From assembly GCA_019918135.1 (NCBI GenBank), contig WBZZ01006723.1:40001-104000 (forward strand): a stretch of 64,000 nucleotides of DNA, written 5' to 3'. A model generated the notes under the pieces. That model was not told the origin of the DNA and searched no databases. It worked only from the letters and a program-made list of their open reading frames with translations. A program made the translations under genes and the position numbers. Shown here one piece after another: positions 8,678 to 19,481 of this stretch (its first letter is position 1; the number at the start of each line of letters is the position of its first letter). The stretch comes from Paulinella micropora (taxonomy: Eukaryota; Cercozoa; Imbricatea; Euglyphida; Paulinellidae).

Positions 8678-9990
8678 ATGCGAAGCATGAAGCGCAATTC
8701 TAAAATATCAAAGGCTAAGGTAAGACCCCCACGAGTTTATAGAAATAAGAGCGGGAGGCCATATATTATCCAGAAGGGCAAAAAATATTATCTTAATTTT
8801 GGTAAGAAAACAAATGATTTAAGCACATTACAAATCGTTAAACTTTTTATGAAATATATTAGCAAACCAAAGTCGCAAAGGGCTAGCCGCAAACCAAGAG
8901 AAAAAATAATCAAATCTGATTTCAATCGTCTTGAACATGAGAACCGAAACCAAATACAAAGCAACTTACAAAAGAAATATGAGTTAATACATGACGAGGA
9001 AGAAAAGGAAAAGAAGAAAAGGGAGGATTTAGAAGAAGAAAAGAAAAGGCTAGAACGAAAAGACGTAGCAGATGTGAAGGAAAGGCAGGATGAGTTAGCA
9101 AGGATACACCGCAATGAACTATCCGATATCAAGGAACGACAAGAACAAAAAGACAGAGAACTAAGAAGGGAGCAAAAACTCATAGAGGATTTACAATACG
9201 AACAGCAAAGGAACCAAAGATTGGCTATTATGCCACCGCCACAGCAGTATCAATATATCATGCCACAACAACAGGGACAACCACAAGCACCGCCACAAGC
9301 ACCACCATTAGCACCACCATTTGGAGCACCACCACAAGCACCAGCCTTACCTAATTTAGGAGATGAAGCACCATTGAAAACGAAAGAGCAATATGAGGAA
9401 GAAAAAAAGCAAAAGCAGAAAGATACTGAAACACTGAAATTAGCAGGATATACAGATAAATTCATTAAAAAGATGAGTCTCAAAGACTTACAAAAAGCCA
9501 GTCAAGATATTCAGACGGCTATAGCCACAGCGACGTCTTTAGAGGAACAGAAAAAGTTAGCAGAAGAATATAAAGAAAAACTTGAAAAGGAAAAAAAGAA
9601 AGCGGAAGAAAAGGGTAAGCATATTGAAAATTTACAAATTAATCAATTTTTAATCTCTGGATTTTCAAAAACTTATCACCCAACCATTACCATAAAAGAG
9701 TTAGCACAGGCTTTAAAAAAGAGACTAGATAATGATGGTCATAACAAATTAAATTACAAAGACACTTCAAAGTGGATTATTAACATGATTAAAAGGTTTA
9801 ATATTGATGTTGGAAGTGAGGTGAAAAACGTAAAAAGAAAGTGGCGGATTATGCTAGATATGAAGAGTATATGGGTATTACTGAACAAAAAGGTAGTGGA
9901 GCGAAGACATTAGATGAATTAATTGATAAGGTATTTTCAATAGCGAAAATAAAAAATATTTATCCCGCAAAGATTGGAGGCACACAATGA
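8678..9990 (+). pseudogene. Long coiled-coil protein with Pro/Gln-rich centre, frameshifted near its end
   Basis: The N-terminus is basic (about 1-80), followed by a long charged coiled coil (about 90-185), a Pro/Gln/Ala-rich linker (about 190-235), a second coiled coil (about 245-325) and a small globular region. The first frame stops at 9913. From about 9822 another frame gives better coding (YARYEEYMGITEQ ... IYPAKIGGTQ) and ends at the TGA at 9988-9990, which overlaps the protease ATG as ATGA. I therefore read one gene of about 435 codons with one indel. Position between the core protein and the protease suggests a scaffold or structural role. The start could be the ATG at 8678 or at 8687. 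Confidence 0.6.
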
Positions 9991-10728
9991 ATAAAAAGGA
10001 TTTTGTAAATACTCTAACTAACAAAATGACAATAAACCCAAATGTAGATAAACAAGTTTCAGCGGATTTAAATGTTGATGAAGGGATGCCCCTGGAGGGG
10101 GTTCCACCCCCTACCATACCCCCACCATTAGAGCCAAAACCAGAGCAACAGCAAGAGGAACCAGAAAAGTCAGCGGACGATGTTTTATCAAATATCTCAA
10201 ACAAGTTCGATGAAGTTGATAAATATCAGCAAGAGGGTGAGGGTCGCGGTTTAATGACTAATGAAATAGACGACATAATGAAAAAATATGGATGGTATCT
10301 CGGAGCAATAGCCAGTGATGAAATCTATAAGTTGAAGCCCGGAAGCAGAAAGCGATACGGATTTATTATGAATTTAGATAATCACAAACAAGCGGGGTCT
10401 CATTGGATTGCTATATGGGTAAGTCTTGATAAAGACAGGTCAGTGGAAGTGTATGACCCATTAGCACTTTACCGAAGACTTTCAACAACAAATGAAACAA
10501 CTCATTGATAAAAGCCACCCCGATAGTTATTTATTAATGAAGGTTAATCAAGTAAAACAACAATCTGACACAACCGACACATGCGGATGGCACTCAATGA
10601 GGTTTTTAATGGAGCGAGCGAAAGGTAACCGCTTTAAGTTTGCTAGCGGATATACAGACCTAAAGGAAGAAGAAGCGGAGAAATTAAAAGCACAGAATGG
10701 TTATGGTAATTTTGATACATACATATAA
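9987..10728 (+). pseudogene. Adenovirus-type cysteine maturation protease, frameshifted
   Basis: This protease would cleave capsid and core proteins during PLV maturation. After a ~90-residue Pro-rich extension comes the catalytic domain: GSHWIAIWV (His139), VEVYDPLA (acidic residue Asp157), then in another frame TDTCGWHS with the catalytic Cys. The order His-Asp-Cys is that of the adenain/Ulp1 family. The first frame runs out at 10,508, and from about 10,470 the coding continues in the frame containing DFQQQMKQLIDKS to 10,728. One indel splits the gene. The start overlaps the previous stop as ATGA. Confidence 0.75.
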
Positions 10729-10754
10729 AAGATATTTTATAATATATACACATC

Positions 10755-11568
10755 ATGGAGTATAAAGGCGGTCGCGCAACAGGCATCTATTATGTCAATA
10801 GTAAAAACAGAATAACAGGCACAGACAGCGACTTTACACACGAATTAAACTTAAAATCACTGGACAATCCCACGCATTGTAAAATACTTCATATTTATGT
10901 GCCGAAGTCGTATTACTCTGTGGCTTCACCATATAATACTTTTACTCTTAGCGAAGACGGGTATGAGGCTTTAATTACGATACCTGAGGGAAACTACACA
11001 ATGAACAATCTAAAAAATAAGTTGTCGGAGGTGCTAACCGCAGACAGCCCAAATAATTATACTTATGTTGTATCCAGTAATAATACCACATATAGAACCA
11101 GAAGATGGCAAATTAACATTCAGTGTGTCAGAGAATAAAGGTATTCAACCGCGGTTTATATTTGATGCTGATACACGTATTCACGAAGTAATGGGGTTTG
11201 ATAGAAATTCCACATATTTCTTTGCTAATGATTTTATTAAATCGCCAAATGTAATTATTTTAACTGGTGAAAAGACTTTATACCTTCAATCGGACTTAGT
11301 GGGCGAAGGTGATAATCACGTGCTACAAGAAATATACACTGCCAACGAAATTCCTTTTGGTGCTGTTATATACGACGGAAGCGGGTCGGAGTATGGTAAG
11401 AAATTATCCACCAGTTCAAATAATGTATTTAGGTTTTACTTGACGGACGAAAACGATCAGGCTATAAATCTTAATGGTTTGGGAGTTGTTATGACTTTGT
11501 TGATTTACAGGGAAACGAATTATTTTAATTTATTTACATCCTTCTTCAATCTTTTGAAACAGAGATAA
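10755..11568 (+). pseudogene. Minor capsid (penton-like) protein, frameshifted
   Basis: It lies directly before the major capsid gene, as the minor capsid/penton gene does in PLVs and virophages. The N-terminus reads YYVNSKNRITGTDSDFTHEL, a pattern I associate with PLV penton proteins, and EGNYTMNNLKNKLSEVL follows. Near 11,090 the frame changes: IPHIEPEDGKLTF ... FIFDADTRIHEVMGFD ... LTGEKTLYLQSDL continues to 11,568. Together about 270 residues of a single-jelly-roll-like beta protein result. A TATATACA motif stands 5' of the ATG. The indel is the only break seen. Confidence 0.7.
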
Positions 11569-11657
11569 ATAATTATTTTGGAATTATTTATTTTTTTCTA
11601 TAAATATATTCTTGTGAATTAGTTAATAATCTCAACTGCCAAAAAACTGAAAACAAA

Positions 11658-13013
11658 ATGCCAACTCAACACGGAGGCGAACTAGACTTTTCTAGAACTG
11701 ACTACATCAGTGCTTCTTATCGTTTGAATAAACTAACTCCGCGAGAAGGTGCGGGAACTATCACCGTCACTACCGCAGGAGGACAAGAAAGCAACTTTGA
11801 CCTTATCAGCAGACCATTTAACTTAGCCCGCTCTGTTTTGAGTTTTACTTATGCCCCACCAGCAATTGCGGCGAACTATAACAAATGCTTTATGGATTGT
11901 CTGGCTCCTATTAGACAAATTCAACTTCAAACCCGTAGTGGTGTTTATCTGTGCGATGTAAATGAAGTTGGTAATTTTACAAAGATTGTTTGGAAGGCCG
12001 AGACTTCTATGAAGGACTTTCTGACACTTGAAAACCACGATAATGGAAGTGGTGCGGGATGTATGCTTCAAAAGTGTAATGCTTCAACTACATTTCAACC
12101 TACTAGCGATGCTACAAGGTTGGCGGCATTGGAAACAGCATTGACTCCTTCGGCAGTCGCAGGAAATGCAGCGGGAAACATTGATGCAGGAATTAATATT
12201 GCAAAAGCACAGGTTCAGGCCGCATTACAGGCTTGGATGGGACAACCTTCTACAAATGTTCGCCGACACAATGATACTCTTATAGCAGATGAGACGGGTG
12301 TGAGTTCGTTCGTTAATGTTGCTTTCAACGAGCCTAAGTATTTCTCGGGCGGTGCTGCTACTTCTGCTGAGCCTTCTATCAGTGTTAAGATTAATCTCGG
12401 CATGCTTTACAATACCATTTTCGCCCTTGATAAGACTATTATGTTTCCAGAGATTTTGAATATGCGTATCGTATGGCAACAGACCCCTAAAATTTATTAT
12501 TACAATAACGATGCTTTGTCAACGGGTGGAGGAGTGCTTGTAGCAGCCGCTGGTAATGTATCTGTTGCTAATCTTAACTTGTTCCTTGCGGTAGAGACTA
12601 ATACCGATGTCATTCAATCAATTCAACAAAAGGTGGCGAGTGCTGAAGGTATGAGTTTTAATATTGATTATCCTTATGTTTATAAAAATTCCATTGCTCA
12701 ATCAACTACACAAAACATTATTCTCCGCTTTGATAGGGGGCATGGTAAAAGGTTGAAGAAAATTTATCACACACTCTTTCACAACACTGAAAACAAGAAT
12801 ACCGCTTATGATATTGATAACAGAGCAACCGCTAAGACTACCAGTTTCCACACCACACTTGACGGGGCACGACTTCAGGAATTTGAAATATTTCCCGCTA
12901 GTTTTGAAGATTACATGTGCTTGAAACCTAAACTTGAAGGTTCTGTTTTGATGAATTCAAATGTGTATCAATACAACTGGTTCTGGGTTGATACTTCGCT
13001 ATGCCGAACTTAG
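11658..13013 (+). CDS. Major capsid protein (double jelly-roll), C-terminus probably cut
   Basis: This 451-aa frame carries features of PLV major capsid proteins: a DYISASYRLNKLTPREG start, a DLISRPFNLARSVLSFTY strand region, a long Ala-rich helical insertion (about 165-205), PEILNMRIVW, FRNT-like ILRFDRGHGKRLKKIYHTLF and an end with VYQYNWFWVD. Such proteins form the pseudo-hexameric capsomers. In the family as I remember it, further residues follow the NWFWVD motif. Here the frame ends eight residues later, and a different coding frame (13,001) begins across the stop. That suggests a deletion or a fusion point. The gene is otherwise undamaged. Confidence 0.8.
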   Translation: MPTQHGGELDFSRTDYISASYRLNKLTPREGAGTITVTTAGGQESNFDLISRPFNLARSVLSFTYAPPAIAANYNKCFMDCLAPIRQIQLQTRSGVYLCDVNEVGNFTKIVWKAETSMKDFLTLENHDNGSGAGCMLQKCNASTTFQPTSDATRLAALETALTPSAVAGNAAGNIDAGINIAKAQVQAALQAWMGQPSTNVRRHNDTLIADETGVSSFVNVAFNEPKYFSGGAATSAEPSISVKINLGMLYNTIFALDKTIMFPEILNMRIVWQQTPKIYYYNNDALSTGGGVLVAAAGNVSVANLNLFLAVETNTDVIQSIQQKVASAEGMSFNIDYPYVYKNSIAQSTTQNIILRFDRGHGKRLKKIYHTLFHNTENKNTAYDIDNRATAKTTSFHTTLDGARLQEFEIFPASFEDYMCLKPKLEGSVLMNSNVYQYNWFWVDTSLCRT

Positions 13014-13725
13014 ACTGGAGCAAAGGAAATGTATTTCAAATTCAATTTCAGTATCTTGGGTTTGGTGCTATTAAGTTTTCAATTGAAAATCCCATAACAG
13101 GATTATTTCAATTAGTTCATATGATTGAATATGCGAATGCTAATACTGGTGTAAGCCTGCGAAATACAACATTACCTTTTACGGCGGTCATGAGAAATGA
13201 TGCAAAGACTGGAATACAAATTCTTAAAACGGCGAGTGCCAGTTTATTCATTGAAGGAACGAATACTATTAATACCAGCATAACAAACGAAGTGGAAGGA
13301 AGTAAAGCAGCAAACACCACTGAAAGTCCTATTATTAGTATAAGAAACAAAGCAACATTTGATGCTGGCGGTGCTAATTTAGCAAATTATTCAAATGTTT
13401 ATCCCACTTTGATAAGTATTACGAATGAAGATACTAAGTCGAATGTTGTCAGAATGGTATTAATGGAACACTAACTGGAGCGGGTTTTGCGGATGTTGAT
13501 TCTAAGTATTCAATTGTAGATACTGACACAAAGGCGAGTGCTATTGCAAACGGAACAACAATTTTTAAACTATATGTTAATTCTCAATCAACTCAACAAA
13601 TCAATCTTAGAAGTTATGATATATACCTATCACCGAGTGATGTATTGACTTTTACACAGAAGTCTGTCTCTGCTGGTGGAGGAGGAAATATCAATATTAT
13701 TGCTAACTTCGTTGAGGATCAGTGA
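13001..13725 (+). pseudogene. Second virion-like beta-rich protein, abutting the capsid gene and frameshifted
   Basis: The frame begins inside the last codons of the capsid gene with LDWSKGNVFQIQFQYLGFG, followed by FSIENPITGLF and VHMIEYANANTG. These motifs recur, in my memory, in hypothetical proteins of marine viruses, where they do not form the N-terminus; this is not checked. The first frame ends at 13,474, then coding continues in another frame (GFADVDSKYSIVDTD ... VLTFTQKSVSAGGGGNINI) to a TGA at 13,723. The text looks like a beta-rich virion protein. Its missing beginning and overlap with the capsid gene suggest a deletion that joined two genes. Confidence 0.5.
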
Positions 13726-13783
13726 TGTGGATGGAAGGATGGAGTAATTTTATGTTAAATATAAACTCCAACCATTATATAAA

Positions 13784-14245
13784 ATGAGCTACAACAAATA
13801 TCAGAATGGAAAAATCTACAAACTTATATGTAATAAGACTGGTGAGGTGTATATCGGAAGCACGATTAAAACATTAGAGCAGAGAGTTAAATCTCACACA
13901 TATCTTTGGAATGAATACAAAAAAGGAAAAACAAATTACACATATTCATATTCAATTATAGAAAGGAATGACTATAGGATTGAATTGATTGAAACTTTCC
14001 CTTGTGATAGCCACCTTGAATTAGAACAGAGAGAAGGATACTAGATAAGACATACAAAGTGTATAAACGATAATTTTAAAACTGGTATCACAGTCCCATG
14101 TAATCAGAACAAAAAAGAATACAATAGACAGTACAAAGAAATTCATAAGGAGAGATTGAGAGCCCATAATCTAAAAAAAGTTGAATGCCCTTGTGGAAGA
14201 CGAATTGTTCATTCACACAGAAAAAGACATAAACATATCATTTAA
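13784..14245 (+). pseudogene. GIY-YIG homing-type endonuclease with an in-frame TAG
   Basis: The N-terminal domain has the GIY-YIG pattern (GKIYKLICNKTGEVYIGST, residues 8-26) and the catalytic helix Arg region (LEQRVKSH). The frame stops at TAG 14,042-14,044 (codon 87) within REGY-stop-I. The same frame continues without interruption for 66 more codons to TAA at 14,243, with CIND and a C-terminal CPCG ... HSHRKRHKH zinc-binding-like pattern. In relatives the position after REKY is normally Trp, so a TGG to TAG change is the simplest reading. Such nucleases spread as selfish genes or cut competitor DNA. TTATATAAA precedes the ATG. Confidence 0.7.
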
Positions 14246-14320
14246 AGTGGGTTATAAGATGTCATAACGAACTAAATCATTTGTAGAAAGCAAAAAAAAT
14301 ACAATAGAACAAAATATCAA

Positions 14321-14769
14321 TTATAAATATTTTTTTACCGCATCTTTGTTATTAAAATAAGGTTGTTGAATTAAATATTCAAGGTATGGTTTGTCAATCT
14401 TAGCGACATCTTCAATTTTCATTTTTTATACTTACCATATTGAAGAAAAATATCGGTTTCACTTTGTGCTATTTCTTCGCCGACCTTAGCCTTTATTTCG
14501 GTGATACCAGCCTCTTTTAAATCAGCAGTCGTAAAAGGAGTGCTTTCTTCCTCCATCATTTTTGATAATGTCTCAAATGTTGATTTATCTTGAAAATCAA
14601 CATTGGACGGAATAACTACTTTAACATTATCGTCTCTTGGTTTATATTGCTCATAGAAAGAAACAATGTCGGGTTTAGTCCATTTAATAGTGGGTTTCTT
14701 AACTTCGCTGTCAATGTTCCATTTTTCAATTTCATTCAAGTAGTCCTGCTTGGTGCTTAGGTCTGTCAT
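14321..14769 (-). pseudogene. Small protein with ExoX-C/DUF3820-like end, frameshifted
   Basis: The N-terminal ~100 residues are charged and helical. Coding passes an A-run at about 14,420 where the frame changes, and continues as KIEDVAKIDKPYLEYLIQQPYF to a TAA at 14,321. The end GKYKK-x-KIEDVAKIDKPYLEYL resembles the short ExoX C-terminal domain (FGKYKG...I...D..YL.WL). The next gene (14,794-15,084) ends in the same domain, so the two are partial paralogues. The function is unknown; the position beside the polymerase suggests DNA metabolism. TATATATC lies just upstream of the start. Confidence 0.55.
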
Positions 14770-14793
14770 TGATATATATACTACAAAATAATT

Positions 14794-15084
14794 TTATTGT
14801 AAATATTTTTTTACTTCTGCCTTAATGTCGGTAAATTTCTCAAACCAAGGCTGGAGGATTACCTATTTCAAATATGGCTTATCAATGGTAGCGATATCTT
14901 GAATTTTTTTGCCTTTATACTTGCCAAACGGAAAAGTATCGGTTGGCTTTCCTTCTCTACTTTTTTCAATAGCCTTTATTTGGTCTTGAATTACCTTTTG
15001 AATATCTTTCAATGTGAATGTTTCATTTTTGGTTTCAAGCGAAAGTTTTTCAAACTTCTCGCATAGTCTGGTGAGGGCGGACAT
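14794..15084 (-). pseudogene. ExoX-C/DUF3820-like protein with an in-frame TAG
   Basis: This frame has a helical N-terminus and then FPFGKYKGKKIQDIATIDKPYLK, a clear match to the ExoX C-terminal/DUF3820 pattern. It stops at TAG (14,863-14,865, minus strand; codon 74). The same frame goes on as VILQPWFEKFTDIKAEVKKYLQ and ends at TAA 14,794. In the domain the TAG position is the conserved Trp/Tyr of YL.W, and the paralogue at 14,321 has Tyr there. This is a second TGG-to-TAG-like nonsense codon within 1 kb. CTATATATACC precedes the start codon. Confidence 0.6.
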
Positions 15085-15156
15085 TGGTATATATAGACTG
15101 ATAAAACTTTATTGAAAAAAATTAATTAATTATTTATCAACTTTCAATATGCCTTT

Positions 15157-18100
15157 TTAAAATCCGTAAGGCAGTGTAGAGATATGATTATCTTTAATCG
15201 GCGGTATTACTCTTTTTGTGTAAGTAAAGGAGAATATCTTTTTCAAATGTTCGGAGGTAATCGTTTTGTCTTTTTTGTTCCTCGTAATTTTGCTGTGGTT
15301 GTGTATTGCTACATTTCCATTCTCAGCCACATTCTTTGCTATTTGCTTTTCTCCTTCTGTCTCCAATAATGCTTCTAATTCCTCATATGCTTTCTTTGAT
15401 AGTTCTTCGTCCTTTATTCCCAGACCATTGCTTATCACACTAAACATATTTACCAAGTTCAGTTTCCTGCATGTGTCGTAGTTCATAGAAAAGCCTTTCA
15501 GTTTCATTTTTGTTGTGCCGTCGTTTAGTATGTAGCCGTAGGACTTCGGCCCCGAGCCCACAAATGTAGTTATCCTTCTGCTTACTTTTGTCTTTTTGTC
15601 TATTAGTTCGTCTGTCCATTGTCCCAATAAGTCCCCTGTCTGTATTGTTGTCTGTCCTTGTTTTTCATCAACTGAATATATTATGCTGTCTATGTCGTGA
15701 TATAATACCCTATCTCCCAATCTATCCATCATATCATACAATCTCATTTGTGCGTGTGCTGTTGTGAATAAAGCCACACATATGTTTGTGTTGTAAGGGT
15801 CTGACACTTTTTCGGCGTGTAGATTGTAGGATAGTTCAAGGCATTCTTTATTTATCATATTGATTGAGATTTCGTTTATGTCTTTGTCATTTAGTATTTT
15901 GTATAATTCTGCCTCACTCCTGACTATTGTCGTCTGTGTCTTGTTGCTTTGTTGTCCAAACTTTCCCCACAGAGAATTCAGACATAGTTTTGCGACTGCC
16001 CTCCTTCCTTCATTCTTTTCTATTTTGCTTTTGTCCAACTTAATACCCATCTTTTCCTCATAGTCTTTTATGTAATTGTCTTTTTGTTCCTCTGTTTCCA
16101 CATTTGACGGGTAGCCACTTGCCTCTTGCTTTACTTGTAGAAAGGTTTTTATGTAGTCTTTGAATAGTGTCGTTGTCTGTTGTTCCCAGTGCCACACCTC
16201 ATAAACTTTAATGATATTATAACCTTTTTCCATTGCTTTATAAATGAGTGGTGTTGCCCAAGTGCCTGCTAATACCCTCTCTGTGTCGTCGTGCTCGCAT
16301 TTGTCTTGTAGGTTTTCCTTTCCACACTTATTGCATAAATAATACATCATCTTTCCTCTATCTTGACAGGGTAGGACTGGGTGAATTAGTCCCCTTGGCG
16401 GTAGCATTTTAACTTTGGCTAATCCAAATGCTGTCTTTTGCTTTATCATTTGTAATGCTTGTGTATTTTTGATTAGTTTATGATGTCCGAGAGGGTAGGG
16501 GTCATAAAACATAACAGACGGATAGAGGGAGCATATGTCTATGTATTTGGCGTATTGTTGTTCATTCATAGCCCTCCAATATAAAGATAGAGCATTTGTC
16601 CTTCCCCCAAACATCGCGTGTCGTGGGTTGATTGTCTCTTGCTCCATTAATGTCTCTTCTGTGTTCCTTTTGAATTCCTGCCTTACTCGTATTCTGTTCC
16701 ACTTACAACCCCATATTGTTATTAAATTATTCACTTCCTCGTGTTGCTTTATTAAAGTTTCCCGTCGTTTTGTTTCCTTGTATAATTGTCCAAATGTCTT
16801 ATTAACAGATTGCTCTTTATTCATTTGATTGCCGTCATAACACTCAGGACACCCGTGCCAGTAGCACCCATGAAACTCATATGCTGTTTTTGTCTGTGGG
16901 TCATATCCGTCTAAGTATGCCTTACCTCCGCCTTTTAAATGTATCATTTTTTCTTTTCCATTTAATCCGTGATGTATGGTTGTATTGTCTTTCTTCTCTC
17001 GGTATGATAGCCACTCCACACACATACGGCTCGTTTTCGCTTTGTCTGTTCTGTGTGTTGGTATGACTGCTATGCTATCTGTCGGCATATAGATTGCTTT
17101 ATATAACGCCATACAGGTAGATGCGATAGTTGTGTATTGGAATGGGTCTATGCCAAATTCTAGAAAGCTCTCTCTAAATTTCATACACCCCCTTCTCAAT
17201 ATATCCACATCACTATGACAATATGCTTCCATTTCTTTTTTAAAATCAAACACTTTGTCCTTTTGTTCTTCATACCATTTCAGAAATTCTTGTCGTTTAT
17301 GTTTTGAAAATGTGTTGTAGCCGTAATAGTCCTTATCTGGTATTGCCCCTACATAATTTTGATTTGCCTCAGTATTGAAGAAATGTGGGAAAAATCCTTT
17401 CTTTAATTCATCTAAACCAAAAGTCTCAGGGAAATCGGACAGGGGCATAGTTAGGAAAGATAGACTATCAATAAATCTAATCTTGCCTACAGCCATCATC
17501 ATAATCTTACCCCCTTGATATATGACAAATGGTGAAATGCCTTTTTCAATCAACCACTTAAGCACAAACTGACAATCATAACCCCTCGCATTATGTGCTA
17601 TTAATGTGAAGTCCTTGTGTTGATTGCCGAATGCCCAATTACAAAACTCATCTATGCTTTTGTGTATGATGGTGTGCTGTCTGTGAAATACTGGCTCTCT
17701 GAATGGTCAATTATATGTATGCCTGTCTCTTGTGTTGCCTCAAAGTCAAAGAACACATATTTATCAGAGGGCTTATGTATTTCTTTTTGTTTCATATTAC
17801 ACCTATGCTCAAATGGCTGGAGGATTTTACAATTTTTACATTTGTCATAACCACACTTATGTTCGCCTGTGAATGTCTTAGAGCAGTTAAGACATTTCTT
17901 TTTGTTGTCGCATGTGGTGGCTCTGTGATTGTTGAAGCATTCATCATTCGGAAATTTACGATTACATTTTTCGCATTGTTTCCATTTTGTTATGTTGTTA
18001 TACCCCTTACATCCATCCGTAAGGCATATATTACATTTCGCCACACAGGAATGATTATGCTCATAACCCTTCATACACTGCTCGCAAAAGTTTCGTTTTG

Positions 18101-18962
18101 ATAGGAAGGCCTTCATGCTAACTATGGTGTCGTAATGGTTTTTGGTTTTGAGTATGTATATGTGTTTGTATGGTTGCTCGTTTTCATCTTTGAATTCGGT
18201 TTTATATATTATCTTGTCTGGATGTTCAACAATTACTATGTTGTATTTAATATGACTAGCAAACACATCTACCTCAGAAAGACCACATAAATCTTTTATG
18301 ACACCGGCCTCCTCGTGTAATGTATTTGCCAGTTCGTCCTGTATCCTGCGACCCTTCCTTATTTGTTCGTATTTGTTGTGTTTCTCTATCTTGGCTGTTG
18401 CCACAACGATAGCCCTTGCCAGACATATGTTGTCGTCGTTGTTTATTTGTATCACTCCTTTCTTTTTGTAAATTTCCTCCTGTGTTATTGCTTTCAATCT
18501 AGCCCCTCCCTCTGGCATCCTTACTCCCATAAAATTGAAATCAATCAACTCCATAGTTGCTCCTTCTTTGTCCATCCACACTTCGTCGTTTGATTGTAAA
18601 ATTTTTGTAAGTCTTTCTAATATGTCTTGTAAGTCAAAGTCTTTTACTTTTACAAGAGAATTTCTTGTTTGAACATTCCACGATTCAGGAATAGCCGATA
18701 TCCTTAGTTGTATTTTGTCGTTTGAATTATATAAAGACTTAAAATCATCCACGATTGAACCTATCATTTTTATAATATCTTCCAACGAAAACTTTTTAAT
18801 CTTTTGAGAAAAGTTTTTATTGATTTTTACATTATACAATGACTGCCCCACTGGTAAATCGTGTTTCATGTCTTGTCGTATTAATTTATATCCATTGAAG
18901 TCAATGACATTTGGTTCTTCCCTTTTCCTCTCTTTTATTTCCCTTTGTTTTCTGTCTGGCAT
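15157..18962 (-). pseudogene. polB: Protein-primed family B DNA polymerase of the PLV, one frameshift
   Basis: This would replicate the linear PLV genome. From the start (18,962): a ~290-residue N-terminal extension, a Cys/His-rich zinc-binding cluster (about 17,800-18,090), exonuclease motifs ExoI (DFEA, about 17,734-17,753), ExoII (AHNARGYD, about 17,575-17,599) and ExoIII (YCHSDVDIL), then polymerase motifs A (SLYPS, 16,516-16,530), B (KLCLNSLWGKFG, about 15,955-15,990) and C (YHDIDSIIY, about 15,672-15,700; DIDS instead of DTDS). The N-terminal frame ends at 17,652, while the rest continues in another frame from about 17,690, a one-base slip between ExoI and ExoII. About 1265 codons in total, typical of Polinton/PLV enzymes. 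A 53-codon gene ends six bases upstream. Confidence 0.85.
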
Positions 18963-18968
18963 TACATA

Positions 18969-19130
18969 CTACTCAGGGTTTGGTAGTGTCCCTCTTGGTG
19001 TTGTTATATCATAAAACCTCTTGCCGTTTGGTTTTTTTACATAGAGTTTGTTTTGCCGTATTTGGTATTGTATGCCCTGTTCTGTGAGTTTGTCAAGGCT
19101 CCAAGTTTGCCCCCCGTCTATGCTTGACAT
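18969..19130 (-). CDS. Small PLV protein upstream of polB, 53 aa
   Basis: The frame begins at the ATG at 19,130 (MSSIDGGQTWSLDKLTEQG), contains YVKKPNGKRFYDITTPRG and stops at TAG six bases before the polymerase ATG. Base composition and amino-acid use look coding, and an AT-rich TAATATAAC stands just before the ATG. I do not know the family. The tight coupling suggests co-transcription with polB. Confidence 0.5.
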   Translation of the reverse strand: MSSIDGGQTWSLDKLTEQGIQYQIRQNKLYVKKPNGKRFYDITTPRGTLPNPE

Positions 19131-19244
19131 GTTATATTAGGGTTTTGATTTTTCAAAAATAAAATAAATATATATATATAGGTATATATATTTTATCTAT
19201 ATATAAATAGATAGTATATCCTTAATATAAATTTATATCGTTTT
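19131..19244. repeat. AT-rich microsatellite-like stretch
   Basis: Positions ~19,160-19,235 are almost pure A/T with alternating TATATA runs and repeats of ATCTATATATAAATAGATAG, partly palindromic. It separates the polB unit from the next minus-strand gene and may hold its terminator or a promoter. Confidence 0.5.
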
Positions 19245-19481
19245 TCATAGGGCGATATTTAGTCCTTCAACGAGCCTCTGGAGTTGCTTCATCCTTGCGA
19301 TGTCAACCTTCTCCTTTTCCCTTTTCTCCTTTGCTTTCTTCAATATAACCTCCTTGTTCTTGTTGTAGTATTCCTTAGCCCTCTGCTGTGCTTTCTCTTT
19401 GTTTTTTATATTATAAATTCTCATTCGTTCTGAATTCCTTTGCCTGATTTCTTCGTCTGTAAATACTTTGGTTCTACCCAT
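19245..19481 (-). CDS. Small coiled-coil basic protein, 78 aa
   Basis: The start is placed at the ATG at 19,481 (MGRTKVFTDEEIRQRN). The rest is a Lys/Glu-rich helix that would form a coiled coil. The pattern R.K.F..E.IR.RN.E....Y is shared with the plus-strand gene at 20,348-20,533, so the two are paralogues in opposite orientation. The function is unknown; the short form resembles small basic leucine-zipper-like DNA-binding peptides. Confidence 0.5.
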   Translation of the reverse strand: MGRTKVFTDEEIRQRNSERMRIYNIKNKEKAQQRAKEYYNKNKEVILKKAKEKREKEKVDIARMKQLQRLVEGLNIAL

